Shown here: one piece after another, positions 47,021 through 55,418 of the stretch
Layout of the letters: each line of letters starts with the position of its first letter
Position numbering within the stretch: the stretch's first letter is position 1
Assembly (NCBI GenBank): GCA_021819085.1
Contig: JAKASJ010000001.1
Span: forward strand, 287,575-351,574
Reading direction: 5' to 3'
Length of the DNA: 64,000 bases
Origin: Pseudomonadota bacterium
Lineage (GTDB): Bacteria > Pseudomonadota > Gammaproteobacteria > Acidiferrobacterales > UBA6901
Made by a program: the position numbers and the translations under genes
The notes under the pieces: generated by a model
Database searches by the model: none
What the model was told of the DNA's origin: nothing
Seen by the model: only the letters and a program-made list of their open reading frames with translations

Positions 47021-48844
47021 ATGCGCATCACCCATACCGGAAAGCCGCCCTCCAATCGCAACGACTGGAAGACGATCCGCACGCTTTTTCCCTATTTGCG
47101 CGAGTTCCGGGGCCGGGTCGCGCTGTCCATGGTTTTTCTGATCCTGGCCAAGCTGGCGAACGTCGGCGTCCCGCTCGTCCTGAAGAACATCGTCGATGCC
47201 CTGAACCGGCCCAAGGCGCTGATGGTGCTGCCGCTGTTCCTGCTCATCGCATATGGCGCCCTGCGCCTGGGCAACACCCTGTTCGCCGAACTGCGCGATG
47301 TGGTGTTCGCGAAGGTGCTGCAGCGTTCGATACGGCGCGTGGCGCTCAAAGTCTTCCGCCATCTTCACGATCTGGCGCTGCGCTTTCACCTCGAGCGCCA
47401 GACTGGAGGTGTATCGCGCGACATCGAACGCGGTACTGCCGGCATCCGCTTCCTCATGAACTTCATGCTGTTCAACATTCTGCCCACGCTCTTCGAGATG
47501 GGCCTCGTCATGGTCATTCTGCTGCTCAAGTACAACCCGTGGTTCTGCGCCGTGACGCTCATTACGCTGGTCGCCTACATCGTCTATACGCTGGCGGTCA
47601 CCGAGTGGCGCATGATCTTCCGGCGCACAATGAATGAAATGGACTCGAAGGCCAATACGCGCGCTGTCGACAGCCTGCTCAACTACGAGACGGTGAAATA
47701 TTTCGGCAATGAAGGCTACGAGGCGCAACGCTACGATTCCACTCTGGCTACCTGGGAAAGCGCCGCGGTGCGCAACCAGACTTCGCTGTCGGTGCTCAAC
47801 GTCGGCCAGGGAGCAATCATCGCCGCCGGCGTGACCGCCCTGATGCTCATGGCTGCCCGCGGCGTCACCCAGGGCACGATGACGCTTGGCGACCTCGTAC
47901 TGGTCAACTCGTTTCTCATCCAGCTCTACATGCCGCTGCACTTTCTCGGCTTCGTTTATCGCGAAATCCGCCATTCGCTCGCTGACATGGAGCGGATGTT
48001 CAACCTTCTGGACCAGGCGCCGGAGGTCTACGACAAACCCGGGGCCCGCGAACTCGATGTCAGAAACGGCACCATCCGCTTCGAGCATGTCAGTTTCGGC
48101 TACGATGCACGCCGCCAGATCCTGTCGGACGTCGACTTCCAGGTACCCGCCGGCCACAAGGTTGCGGTTGTGGGCGCCAGCGGCGCCGGCAAGTCGACCC
48201 TGTCGCGGTTGCTGTTCCGCTTCTACGACGTGGGTAGCGGCCGGATCCTCATTGACGGCCAGGATATCCGCGACGTGACGCAGCACAGCCTGCGTGCAGC
48301 GATCGGCATCGTGCCTCAGGACACCGTGCTGTTCAACGACACGATCTACTACAACATCGCCTACGGCCGGCCGGACGCCACACGCGAGGAAATCGTGCAG
48401 GCGGCGCGCGCCGCGCACATCCACCAGTTTATCGAGTCGCTTCCCGACAAATACGAGTCGCTCGTGGGTGAGCGCGGCCTGAAACTGTCCGGCGGGGAAA
48501 AGCAGCGCGTCGCGATCGCGCGGACCCTGCTCAAGAACCCGCGCATCCTGATATTCGACGAGGCCACCTCGGCGCTCGATTCCAAGACCGAGCGCGCCAT
48601 CCAGGCGGAGTTGCAGGAAATCGCGCGCAACCACACGACGCTTGTCATCGCACACCGCCTGTCCACAGTCATGGACGCCGATCAGATCCTGGTCATGGAC
48701 CACGGCCGTATCGTCGAACGCGGCACCCACGGCGAACTCATCATGCGCAGCGGCGTCTATGCACATTTGTGGGCACTGCAGCAGCAGGAAGACCGGGAAA
48801 CGCCACTGCGGGCGGTAGGAAACGGCTTGATGCCGGCGCGTTGA
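47021..48844 (+). CDS. Atm1-type ABC exporter (half-transporter)
   Basis: A 607-residue half-transporter: six helices to about residue 320, then an ATPase domain with Walker A GASGAGKST near 390, PQDTVLFNDTIYYNIAYG (Q-loop and following block), signature LSGGEKQRVAIAR and IFDEATSALD. In the membrane domain, VDSLLNYETVKYFGNE is the hallmark of the Atm1/HMT1 branch, which exports glutathione or persulfide conjugates and confers heavy-metal tolerance in bacteria. It works as a homodimer in the inner membrane. Only a weak ribosome site is seen. Confidence 0.92.
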   Translation: MRITHTGKPPSNRNDWKTIRTLFPYLREFRGRVALSMVFLILAKLANVGVPLVLKNIVDALNRPKALMVLPLFLLIAYGALRLGNTLFAELRDVVFAKVLQRSIRRVALKVFRHLHDLALRFHLERQTGGVSRDIERGTAGIRFLMNFMLFNILPTLFEMGLVMVILLLKYNPWFCAVTLITLVAYIVYTLAVTEWRMIFRRTMNEMDSKANTRAVDSLLNYETVKYFGNEGYEAQRYDSTLATWESAAVRNQTSLSVLNVGQGAIIAAGVTALMLMAARGVTQGTMTLGDLVLVNSFLIQLYMPLHFLGFVYREIRHSLADMERMFNLLDQAPEVYDKPGARELDVRNGTIRFEHVSFGYDARRQILSDVDFQVPAGHKVAVVGASGAGKSTLSRLLFRFYDVGSGRILIDGQDIRDVTQHSLRAAIGIVPQDTVLFNDTIYYNIAYGRPDATREEIVQAARAAHIHQFIESLPDKYESLVGERGLKLSGGEKQRVAIARTLLKNPRILIFDEATSALDSKTERAIQAELQEIARNHTTLVIAHRLSTVMDADQILVMDHGRIVERGTHGELIMRSGVYAHLWALQQQEDRETPLRAVGNGLMPAR

Positions 48845-48901
48845 GGCCGCGCCGCCGGCACGCGCCCGGATCCTGCCGGCCGGAAGCGGCGAAAGACCGG
48901 C

Positions 48902-50941
48902 CTAGAGCGACAGCTGCCCGATCAGGGCGCTGAGGTCCATCGGCTTGCCGAACAGGACGCCCTGCCCCTCATCGCATCCGAGCTGCAGAAGGATGCTGCG
49001 CTGCTCGTCTGTCTCCACACCCTCAGCCGATACTCGGATATCGAGGCCATGGGCCATCTGAATGATGGCTGAGACAAGCTGGCGGCTGACGGCGTCTTCG
49101 GCCAGATCGCGGATGAGTTCCTGGTCGATCTTTACGCGCTGCACTGCCAACCGCTTGAGGCAGGAGAGCTTGGAAAAGCCGGTGCCGAAATCGTCGACTG
49201 TGAGCTGCAGACCCAGGCGGCGGAGCTCGCCCAGTACGGCCTCGGACCTGCGCCCGCGATTCATCAGGGTGGACTCGCTCAGCTCAAGTTCGAAGCACTC
49301 CATACCGAGTCCGGTGCGCTCCAGGGTATCGAGGATATTCTGCTTCAGCGCCTCGCCCTCGAACAGTTGCGAGGCGGAGATGTTTACTCCCAGGCTCATG
49401 GGCCGGCGCCTGCAGATCCCGGCCAGGGCTGTGCCCCCGGCGGCCGCCGCTTCGAGCACCCAGTTGCCGAGTTCCGGCATGAGTCCGGCCTCCTCGGCCA
49501 GGGGTATGAACTGCGCCGGCGCCACTTCGCCCTGATGCGGATGACGCCAGCGCGCCAGGGCTTCCACTCCGATCACCTCCCCATCGACCAGCCGTACCTG
49601 AGGCTGCCATACCATATAAAGTCCTTCGCCCTTCAGGCTCGTGCGCAGCGCGCCTTCCATCGAAAGGCGCTCCAGCACCTGGACGTTGAGCTCGCTGGTG
49701 AAGAAACAATAGCGGTTGCGGCCCTCCCTCTTGGCGCGGTACATCGCTACGTCCGCATTCTTGACCAGCATATCCACATCCCTGCCGTCGTTCGGGTAGC
49801 GCGCAATGCCCACGCTCGCCGTGAGGTATATCTTGCGGCCGTCCACATCCAGGGGAATTTCGCTGGACTGGACGAGATTGGAGGCAATCGCAGCGACATC
49901 GCGTTCCGAGCCGGTCTCGCTCAGAAGAATCGTAAACTCGTCGCCGCCCAGCCGGGAAACGGTGTCCGTTTCCCGCACCACACCCTTGATCCGGCACGCT
50001 GCGGCCTGCAGCAGCTTGTCGCCGAAGCTGTGTCCCAGACTGTCGTTGATATCCTTGAAGCGGTCCAGATCGATGAACAGGATCGCAAACCCGGATCCAT
50101 CGCGCTTGGCGCGCACGATCGCCTGACCGATCCGGTCATAGAAGAGCTGGCGGTTGGGCAGGCCGGTCAGGGCGTCGTAATAGGCCAGCTGATGCAGTTG
50201 GCGCTGCAGGTGTTGCTGGCTGCTGATTTCCGCGAAGATCCCCACATAGTTCGTAACCGCTCCCTGGCCGTCACGGACCGAGCTGATTCTCAGCCATTCC
50301 GGATAGATCTCGCCGTTCTTGCGCCGGTTCCAGATCTCGCCGCTCCACGCTCCCGTATTTTGCAGCGATTGCCACATCGACTGGTAGAAATCCGGTTCAT
50401 GGTGACCCGAGCTGAGCAAACTGGGACGCTGCCCTCTCACCTCCTCCAGCGTGTACCCGGTCGTTTCGGTGAACGCGCGGTTCACAAGAATAATGTTGGC
50501 GGAGGCGTCGGTCACCACGATGCCGTCACTGGTATTGTCGAAAACGGATGCGGCAATGCTGTGACGCCGGAGTTCGGCATCGAAATGGGCGACCAGGGCA
50601 GCGAACAGGGACACCTGGGACACTACGCCCAGAAACCGGCCCTTCTCATCAACCACCGGGATATGCTCCGCGCGGGTTCGCCGGATGTATACCAGAACCT
50701 CTTCCACACGGGCATCGCCCGGCAACGGTTCGACGCGACTCTGCGCGGCGAACTCGGCGAAGACCCCTTCCGGAGACAAAGCAAGCTGACCCTCCGCGGC
50801 CAGCCCGAGATAACGATCTCCGTCGAAGACAGCGAATACCGTCGTGGCATCGCCGCTGTGCGGGACATCGCAATAGCGCTGGTTCGCCTGGACACGGGTC
50901 ACGGGCAGGGACAGCAGTTCGGCAACTGTGAAACGGTTCAT
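48902..50941 (-). CDS. CBS-PAS-GGDEF-EAL c-di-GMP signalling protein
   Basis: A 679-residue cytoplasmic protein. Two CBS motifs occupy about 1-120 (IRRTRAEHIPVVDEKGRFLG), PAS about 125-240 (GIVVTDASANIILVNRAFTE), GGDEF about 255-415 with intact GGDEF at 332-336, and EAL about 425-675 with intact EAL at 460-462 and DDFGTGFS. Both catalytic sites look functional, so it may make or break c-di-GMP depending on ligand binding to the CBS or PAS domains. The ribosome site is poor; the ATG is chosen because CBS homology starts directly (MNRFTVAELL). It is convergent with the ABC exporter. Confidence 0.92.
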   Translation of the reverse strand: MNRFTVAELLSLPVTRVQANQRYCDVPHSGDATTVFAVFDGDRYLGLAAEGQLALSPEGVFAEFAAQSRVEPLPGDARVEEVLVYIRRTRAEHIPVVDEKGRFLGVVSQVSLFAALVAHFDAELRRHSIAASVFDNTSDGIVVTDASANIILVNRAFTETTGYTLEEVRGQRPSLLSSGHHEPDFYQSMWQSLQNTGAWSGEIWNRRKNGEIYPEWLRISSVRDGQGAVTNYVGIFAEISSQQHLQRQLHQLAYYDALTGLPNRQLFYDRIGQAIVRAKRDGSGFAILFIDLDRFKDINDSLGHSFGDKLLQAAACRIKGVVRETDTVSRLGGDEFTILLSETGSERDVAAIASNLVQSSEIPLDVDGRKIYLTASVGIARYPNDGRDVDMLVKNADVAMYRAKREGRNRYCFFTSELNVQVLERLSMEGALRTSLKGEGLYMVWQPQVRLVDGEVIGVEALARWRHPHQGEVAPAQFIPLAEEAGLMPELGNWVLEAAAAGGTALAGICRRRPMSLGVNISASQLFEGEALKQNILDTLERTGLGMECFELELSESTLMNRGRRSEAVLGELRRLGLQLTVDDFGTGFSKLSCLKRLAVQRVKIDQELIRDLAEDAVSRQLVSAIIQMAHGLDIRVSAEGVETDEQRSILLQLGCDEGQGVLFGKPMDLSALIGQLSL

Positions 50942-52178
50942 CGACCGCAAACCCCCATACCGGTGACCGCCTCCGCACGCGGACGCGGGATGTCTTCGGC
51001 TTTTACTGACCGTCCGCCTTTGCGCAACCGGATCTCCATCGACCCCGCAGCACGCAGACCGGCGGCATGCACCAGTGTGCCTTTGGTCACACAGTGCTGC
51101 CCATGGAGACTTCCGAACGCTTTGGCGCCGGGAATGACCGCACCCTTCCCGCGACCTTGTGACCTCGCATTCCGGCCGATTATCGGCAGGCCTTGTGCCG
51201 TTTCGGGGACTGCCGCAGGCTGGCCTTCGAACCGGCACGCAAATCCCCGGGGCATATCTTCAACTTCGCGCTCGCCCTCGTTCCCGAAAACAGGACCCGA
51301 GGTCGCATGACAACAAATACCGTCCCGCATATCCCAGCCTTTGGTTGAATGGCGTTCAATTTCCCGTCCGCAATCGGCCTATGCAAGTTCAATGCCTATG
51401 CAAGTTCAATGCCGGATGCCCCGATTCGCCCTTTTCCGCCCCCCGCCGGTCGTCCTGACACTGGCTCCCTGCGCGCACTCCATGCCCCGACACCTGTTGA
51501 CGGCGTTGTCCCGCACTGTCCTCACGCACGGAAATCGCCGTTTCCCGGCCGTTCCGCGGCAGGCCGCGTCGACGCGCGGCCAGTTTCGATCAGACGCAGG
51601 CCCGTCTGCGCGAACGCGCGCTCCGTTTATGAATTTTGCGTGACCCGTTCAACTGAGGTTGCATGCAAACGCCACTGGTGACCATGCGCCGCGTAATGGG
51701 CACCGTCGTGCGTCGACACCGGTTGTGTGTCCCCACCGTGGGATCTTTCAAGAGAGTATGCAGCAGGCTCGCCCTGGCGTCTGTATCCCGGGGCAAATGG
51801 GGGTTAACAGCCTTGCCTCGGGCGGGTCTCGCTCCCCGGGCGTCGCCGCGGCAGCCAGGAGCGGGCCGGAAGTTCAACCCTCGGTCTCCGCGCACGCTCC
51901 GGGGGGTCCTGACAATGCCGGTCGCTTTCCTGCGGACCGCCGCAAGGACCCAGGCCGTTCGCCACACCCGTCCGGCGAATGGCCAGGAACCCGTCGGCTG
52001 CGGCGCAGACACGAAAAAACGAGGGGCCTGATCGTCAGTCCATTTGCCGAGCCCCGTCCTGCCGGGCCGCAATCCGGACAGCGTCTCGCCAGGAACTCCT
52101 GCGCCGCCCGCCGGCTGACTGGCCTTCCGGCAATGCAAGACGTTGCCGGGAAAGCGGGCTCTGCCTTCAGACGGTCAT
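50942..52178. other. Gene-poor stretch of 1.2 kb
   Basis: Open frames on both strands are long only because of high GC; none has a ribosome site with protein-like content. The one clear structure is the 17-bp tandem duplication at 51378-51411. Confidence 0.4.
51378..51411. repeat. Tandem duplication of a 17-bp unit
   Basis: CCTATGCAAGTTCAATG occurs twice head to tail with no mismatch. It lies in non-coding DNA upstream of the CBS-PAS-GGDEF-EAL gene. This is probably a slippage event. Confidence 0.8.
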
Positions 52179-52373
52179 TCAGTGCGCCGCAAGGTAGACG
52201 GTCAGCAGCACGAGCAGTATCGTGATCGCCTGCATCGCAACCCGCGTGCCCATCAATTGAATCTCGTGCTTGCGGTCGAAGGCACCGCCGTGTCCCATCG
52301 AAGTTATTCCGGTCGCCAGGGTCACGAGGGTCGCCAGCATGCCCAGCATGATAAACAGCGTCAGAATCGTCAT
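52179..52373 (-). CDS. Twin-transmembrane HIG1-like protein
   Basis: Sixty-four residues with two helices separated by a short loop: LTLFIMLGMLATLVTLATGI, then GHGGAFDRKHEIQLMGTRVAM, then QAITILLVLLTVYLAA. The loop with charged RKHE and MGTRV resembles the HIG1/twin-transmembrane family linked to respiratory complexes. The ATG at 52373 sits 8 bases after AGGAGG; an in-frame ATG at 52379 is too close to it. An FNR-like promoter lies upstream. Confidence 0.75.
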   Translation of the reverse strand: MTILTLFIMLGMLATLVTLATGITSMGHGGAFDRKHEIQLMGTRVAMQAITILLVLLTVYLAAH

Positions 52374-52460
52374 GGCCATTCCTCCTTTCTGTCATCTGCA
52401 CCCGTCATTTTCCCGGCCGCCTGCGAGGCAGCCGGTAAAAAAGCGGTGTTGCATGATTAA

Positions 52461-52501
52461 AATCTAGGCTGCCGGAGGGAATCCGCATTGACGTGGGTCA
52501 A
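52461..52501 (-). promoter_or_regulatory. FNR/FixK-like box and -10 upstream of the HIG1-like gene
   Basis: TTGACGTGGGTCAA (52488-52501) fits TTGA-N6-TCAA. On the minus strand TAGATT (52461-52466) is centred 31 bases from the box centre, giving class II activator spacing. The predicted transcript starts about 80 bases before the HIG1-like ATG. It matches the box at 29215-29228 read on the other strand. Confidence 0.45.
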
Positions 52502-52575
52502 GCAGTCACGCTTTAGACACCGTATACCGCAAAACGGCCGACGAGGGCAGACCCGGCTTTCGGAACCGGGCGGCG

Positions 52576-53913
52576 TCAGCCGGCCGCTGCCGATCCTCGC
52601 GAGACCAGCGCAAAGCGCACGGTCGCCCTGAGTCCCCGACCGTTCTTGCCAACTCCGAGCGCAATGCGGCCGCGATGGCGCTCAACGATGTTCTTGACAA
52701 TCGCCAGGCCCAGCCCGCTTCCGGGTACCTGGGTACCGGGCTCGCGATAAAACCGGTCGAATACCCGCGAAAGATGTTCGGCACAGATGCCGGGCCCGCT
52801 GTCTTCCACTTCCAGCACCGCATCCCCGGCAGCAGCGCTGACGCTCAGATCGATGCGTCCGCCGCTCGGCGTATAGCGGATGGCATTGTCCACCAGATTC
52901 CCCAGCATCACACGCAGACTGTCCGAATCAACGTCCACCATCGCCGGCTCGATATGCGCAATGCCGAGATCCACGCCCCGGTCCACTGCCAGCGCCGCGT
53001 AGTCGGCGACGACGGCGCGCGCCATTTCGTCGACAGAGGCAGCACCGGACACCGCGGGTGCCGCCTGCGGCTCTGCACGCGCCAGCGCCAGCAGCTGCTG
53101 TACCAGATGAATGGCGCGACCGATGCCGGATCGCAGTTCCGCCAGCGCCGTCTCCCGCTCGGCTGCCGAACCGGCGCGTTCCACAAGCTGCAGCTGCAGC
53201 TGTATGGCGGTCAGCGGCGTGCGCAGTTCATGGGCTGCATCGCCGATGAACTGGCGCTGCCTTTCCATGGCCTCGGAAAGGCGTGCGAGCAGATCATTGA
53301 CGGCCGCAACCATGGGCACGACTTCCACCGGCAGGTTCACCGCGCCCAGCGGCGACATTGCCGAGGGGCTGCGCGCCCCGAGCGCGGCGCCGATCTCCTT
53401 GAGCGGCCGCAGTCCGCGTCCGACGCTGACCCAGATCACCACGCCGAGAAGCGGGAGCAGCACCAGCACCGGCACCAGGACGCGCAGGGCCATGGCTGCG
53501 GCCATCTCCGCACGCGCCGTCATCGGCTGCGCGACCTGGATGGTGAGTCCGCGCCAGCTGGCTTCATAGGTGCGCCAGGTGTCGTGGCGCCAGTGGTGCA
53601 TCGCATATCCCTGGCTGGCCGAGCGCGGCAAGATCATCCGCGGATGGCTGGCGAATATGAGCTGTCCGTGCCGGTCCCAGATCTCGGTAACGAAATCCGA
53701 TTCCTCCGCACGGTCTTCGGCGTCGCCGCGGCTCACGCGCGGCGCGACCCCTGGCCGGTGCTCGAGCGACAGCACCATCTGCTGAAGCTGGTAGTCGAAC
53801 AGGTCGTTGACGTCCTCACGCGCCTCGAAATAAGTCATGCCGCTGGCGGCAATACCCGCGAACGCCAGGGCCGACAGCATCCACACCAGCAGTCTGCTGC
53901 GGATCGAGTTCAC
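52576..53913 (-). CDS. Sensor histidine kinase (QseC/PmrB-like)
   Basis: A 445-residue membrane kinase. Helices at about 9-28 and 143-163 bracket a periplasmic sensor domain with a His-rich stretch (MHHWRHDTW near 105). HAMP follows, then the phosphoacceptor His-228 in DAAHELRTPL. The ATPase has the N box LGNLVDNAIRYTP, G1 DSGPGI and G2 GSGLGLAIVK. The start overlaps the response regulator stop (ATGA), so the pair is coupled. The stimulus is unknown; the adjacent efflux operon hints at a metal, acid or toxic compound. Confidence 0.93.
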   Translation of the reverse strand: MNSIRSRLLVWMLSALAFAGIAASGMTYFEAREDVNDLFDYQLQQMVLSLEHRPGVAPRVSRGDAEDRAEESDFVTEIWDRHGQLIFASHPRMILPRSASQGYAMHHWRHDTWRTYEASWRGLTIQVAQPMTARAEMAAAMALRVLVPVLVLLPLLGVVIWVSVGRGLRPLKEIGAALGARSPSAMSPLGAVNLPVEVVPMVAAVNDLLARLSEAMERQRQFIGDAAHELRTPLTAIQLQLQLVERAGSAAERETALAELRSGIGRAIHLVQQLLALARAEPQAAPAVSGAASVDEMARAVVADYAALAVDRGVDLGIAHIEPAMVDVDSDSLRVMLGNLVDNAIRYTPSGGRIDLSVSAAAGDAVLEVEDSGPGICAEHLSRVFDRFYREPGTQVPGSGLGLAIVKNIVERHRGRIALGVGKNGRGLRATVRFALVSRGSAAAG

Positions 53914-54572
53914 GGCTTCCTGGGCACCATGTAACCGACGCCGCGCACGGTGCGGATGAACGCGGTCCCCAGCTTCTTGCGCAGATTGTGAACGTGCACC
54001 TCCACGGCATTGCTCTCCACCTCCTCACCCCAGCCGTACAGCCGCTCCTCCAGCCGGCTGCGTGACAGCACTGCCCCGGGCTTTTCCAGAAGCGCGGCGA
54101 GCAGCGTGAACTCGCGCGCAGACAGTGTCAGTTCTCTGTCCTGGAATACCGCCTCGTGCGTGGCCGGAATCAGCCGCAGATCCCCATGGGATATTTCGGG
54201 AAGCACACGCCCGGTCTGGCGCCGCAACAACGCACGCACGCGTGCGCCGAGTTCATCGAGATCAAACGGCTTCACCAGATAATCGTCCGCCCCGGTATCG
54301 AGTCCGAGCACCCGGTCGGCCACCGAGTCACGCGCGGTCAGCACCAGCACCGGGATCCCGCTGCCGCCGCAGCGCAGCTCCCTGAGCAGGCTCAGGCCGG
54401 ACTTGCGTGGCAACCCCAGGTCGAGCAGCAGCAGATCGTAATTTACCGAACGCAGCGCGGATTCGGCCGACTCCGCCTGCTCCACCCAGTCCACGGTAAA
54501 GCCCTCGCACTTCAGTCCGCGACGCACACTCTCGCCGATCATGGGATCATCTTCCACCAGCAGCAGGCGCAT
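53910..54572 (-). CDS. OmpR/PhoB-family response regulator (QseB-like)
   Basis: A 220-residue regulator. The receiver has acidic residues 8-9, phosphoacceptor Asp-51 in LLLLDLGLP and Lys-101 in VKPFD. The winged-helix DNA-binding domain (about 125-218) includes LTLSAREFTLLAALLEKPGAV and VEVHVHNLRKKLG. AAGGAG precedes ATG 54572; the frame is open 11 codons further without a site. Its target is probably its own operon or the efflux genes encoded upstream on the same strand. Confidence 0.94.
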   Translation of the reverse strand: MRLLLVEDDPMIGESVRRGLKCEGFTVDWVEQAESAESALRSVNYDLLLLDLGLPRKSGLSLLRELRCGGSGIPVLVLTARDSVADRVLGLDTGADDYLVKPFDLDELGARVRALLRRQTGRVLPEISHGDLRLIPATHEAVFQDRELTLSAREFTLLAALLEKPGAVLSRSRLEERLYGWGEEVESNAVEVHVHNLRKKLGTAFIRTVRGVGYMVPRKP

Positions 54573-54861
54573 CGGTTCGCTCCTTGCACACGCTCTGTCC
54601 GGCACGGACCGCTTTGCAAACCGGACCGCGGGAATAATCTGTAATGGCCACCCCGGCAGGACACCGGCCTGCGCGGCAGGCGCCGCATCTCACCAGTCGA
54701 TGCGGATATCGTTGGCGCCAGCGAGGAAAATCCGGAGCGCAGGACCTGCGTACCCGGCCGGACGCCTATTTTAGCATCGACCGATGGCGTCGGCACCGTC
54801 GCGGCGATGGGCTGGCGGCGGTCGAAGCGCTGGCCTGAATGCCGCAGTCGGGGATGAGGCG

Positions 54862-55254
54862 CTACGGCGCCTCGCTGCGGACCTGGCCATGGAGCAGTAC
54901 GAACAGCACCGGCATCACCAGCGGCGTGAGCGGCAGCTGCACGACCACGCCGGATATGATCGCCACCGCGAGCGGCTGCTGCATCGCTGACCCCTGCCCG
55001 ATCGCGAACGTCAGCGGTAACAGCGTCAGTATGGCGGCCACCGTGGTCATCCCTATGGGCCGCATGCGGTTCTTTCCGGCCTCGATCAGTGCCGCGTCGC
55101 GCGGCATGTCCGGCGCGACGGCCTCATACTCCGAGAAATAGAAGATGCCAACCTCCGTGACGATACCGATGATCATGGTCATACCCATCATGGCGGAGAT
55201 ATCGGGCCCGATATGCGTCACCCCCAGCGCGCCGAACATCGCTGATACCGCCAT
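54862..55254 (-). pseudogene. RND efflux pump C-terminal remnant
   Basis: About 130 residues matching only the last membrane block of an RND pump: ISAMMGMTMIIGIVTEVGIF, then NRMRPIGMTTVAAILTLLPLTF and QQPLAVAIISGVVVQLPLTP. The other ~900 residues are absent, and there is no convincing ribosome site. It resembles the end of the intact pump encoded just upstream (55419-58511) but differs at many positions. It is therefore the relic of a second pump gene, not a recent duplication. Confidence 0.75.
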
Positions 55255-55418
55255 GCGTCCTCCCGGAAAGCCATGATCTGCTGCCCGCATGGGCCGCCCA
55301 GCGGACAGCAGGCGCCCACAGGCAGCGGGGCGAGCCGGCGCGTCCGCGAAGACCAGTGAGCGAGGGAAATCTCTATTGCCGATCCGTGGAACCTGTGGTC
55401 GGCTTCATTGCCGCGGTT

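Noticed and set aside
46907..48766. 619-codon open frame antisense to the Atm1-type exporter
   Set aside because: Shadow frame; the plus strand has all ABC transporter motifs.
49367..51310. 647-codon open frame antisense to the CBS-PAS-GGDEF-EAL gene
   Set aside because: Shadow frame with no domain; the minus strand is unambiguous.
51590..52225. Overlapping open frames on both strands in the gene-poor stretch
   Set aside because: Arg/Pro/Gly-rich translations typical of GC-rich non-coding DNA, and no ribosome sites.
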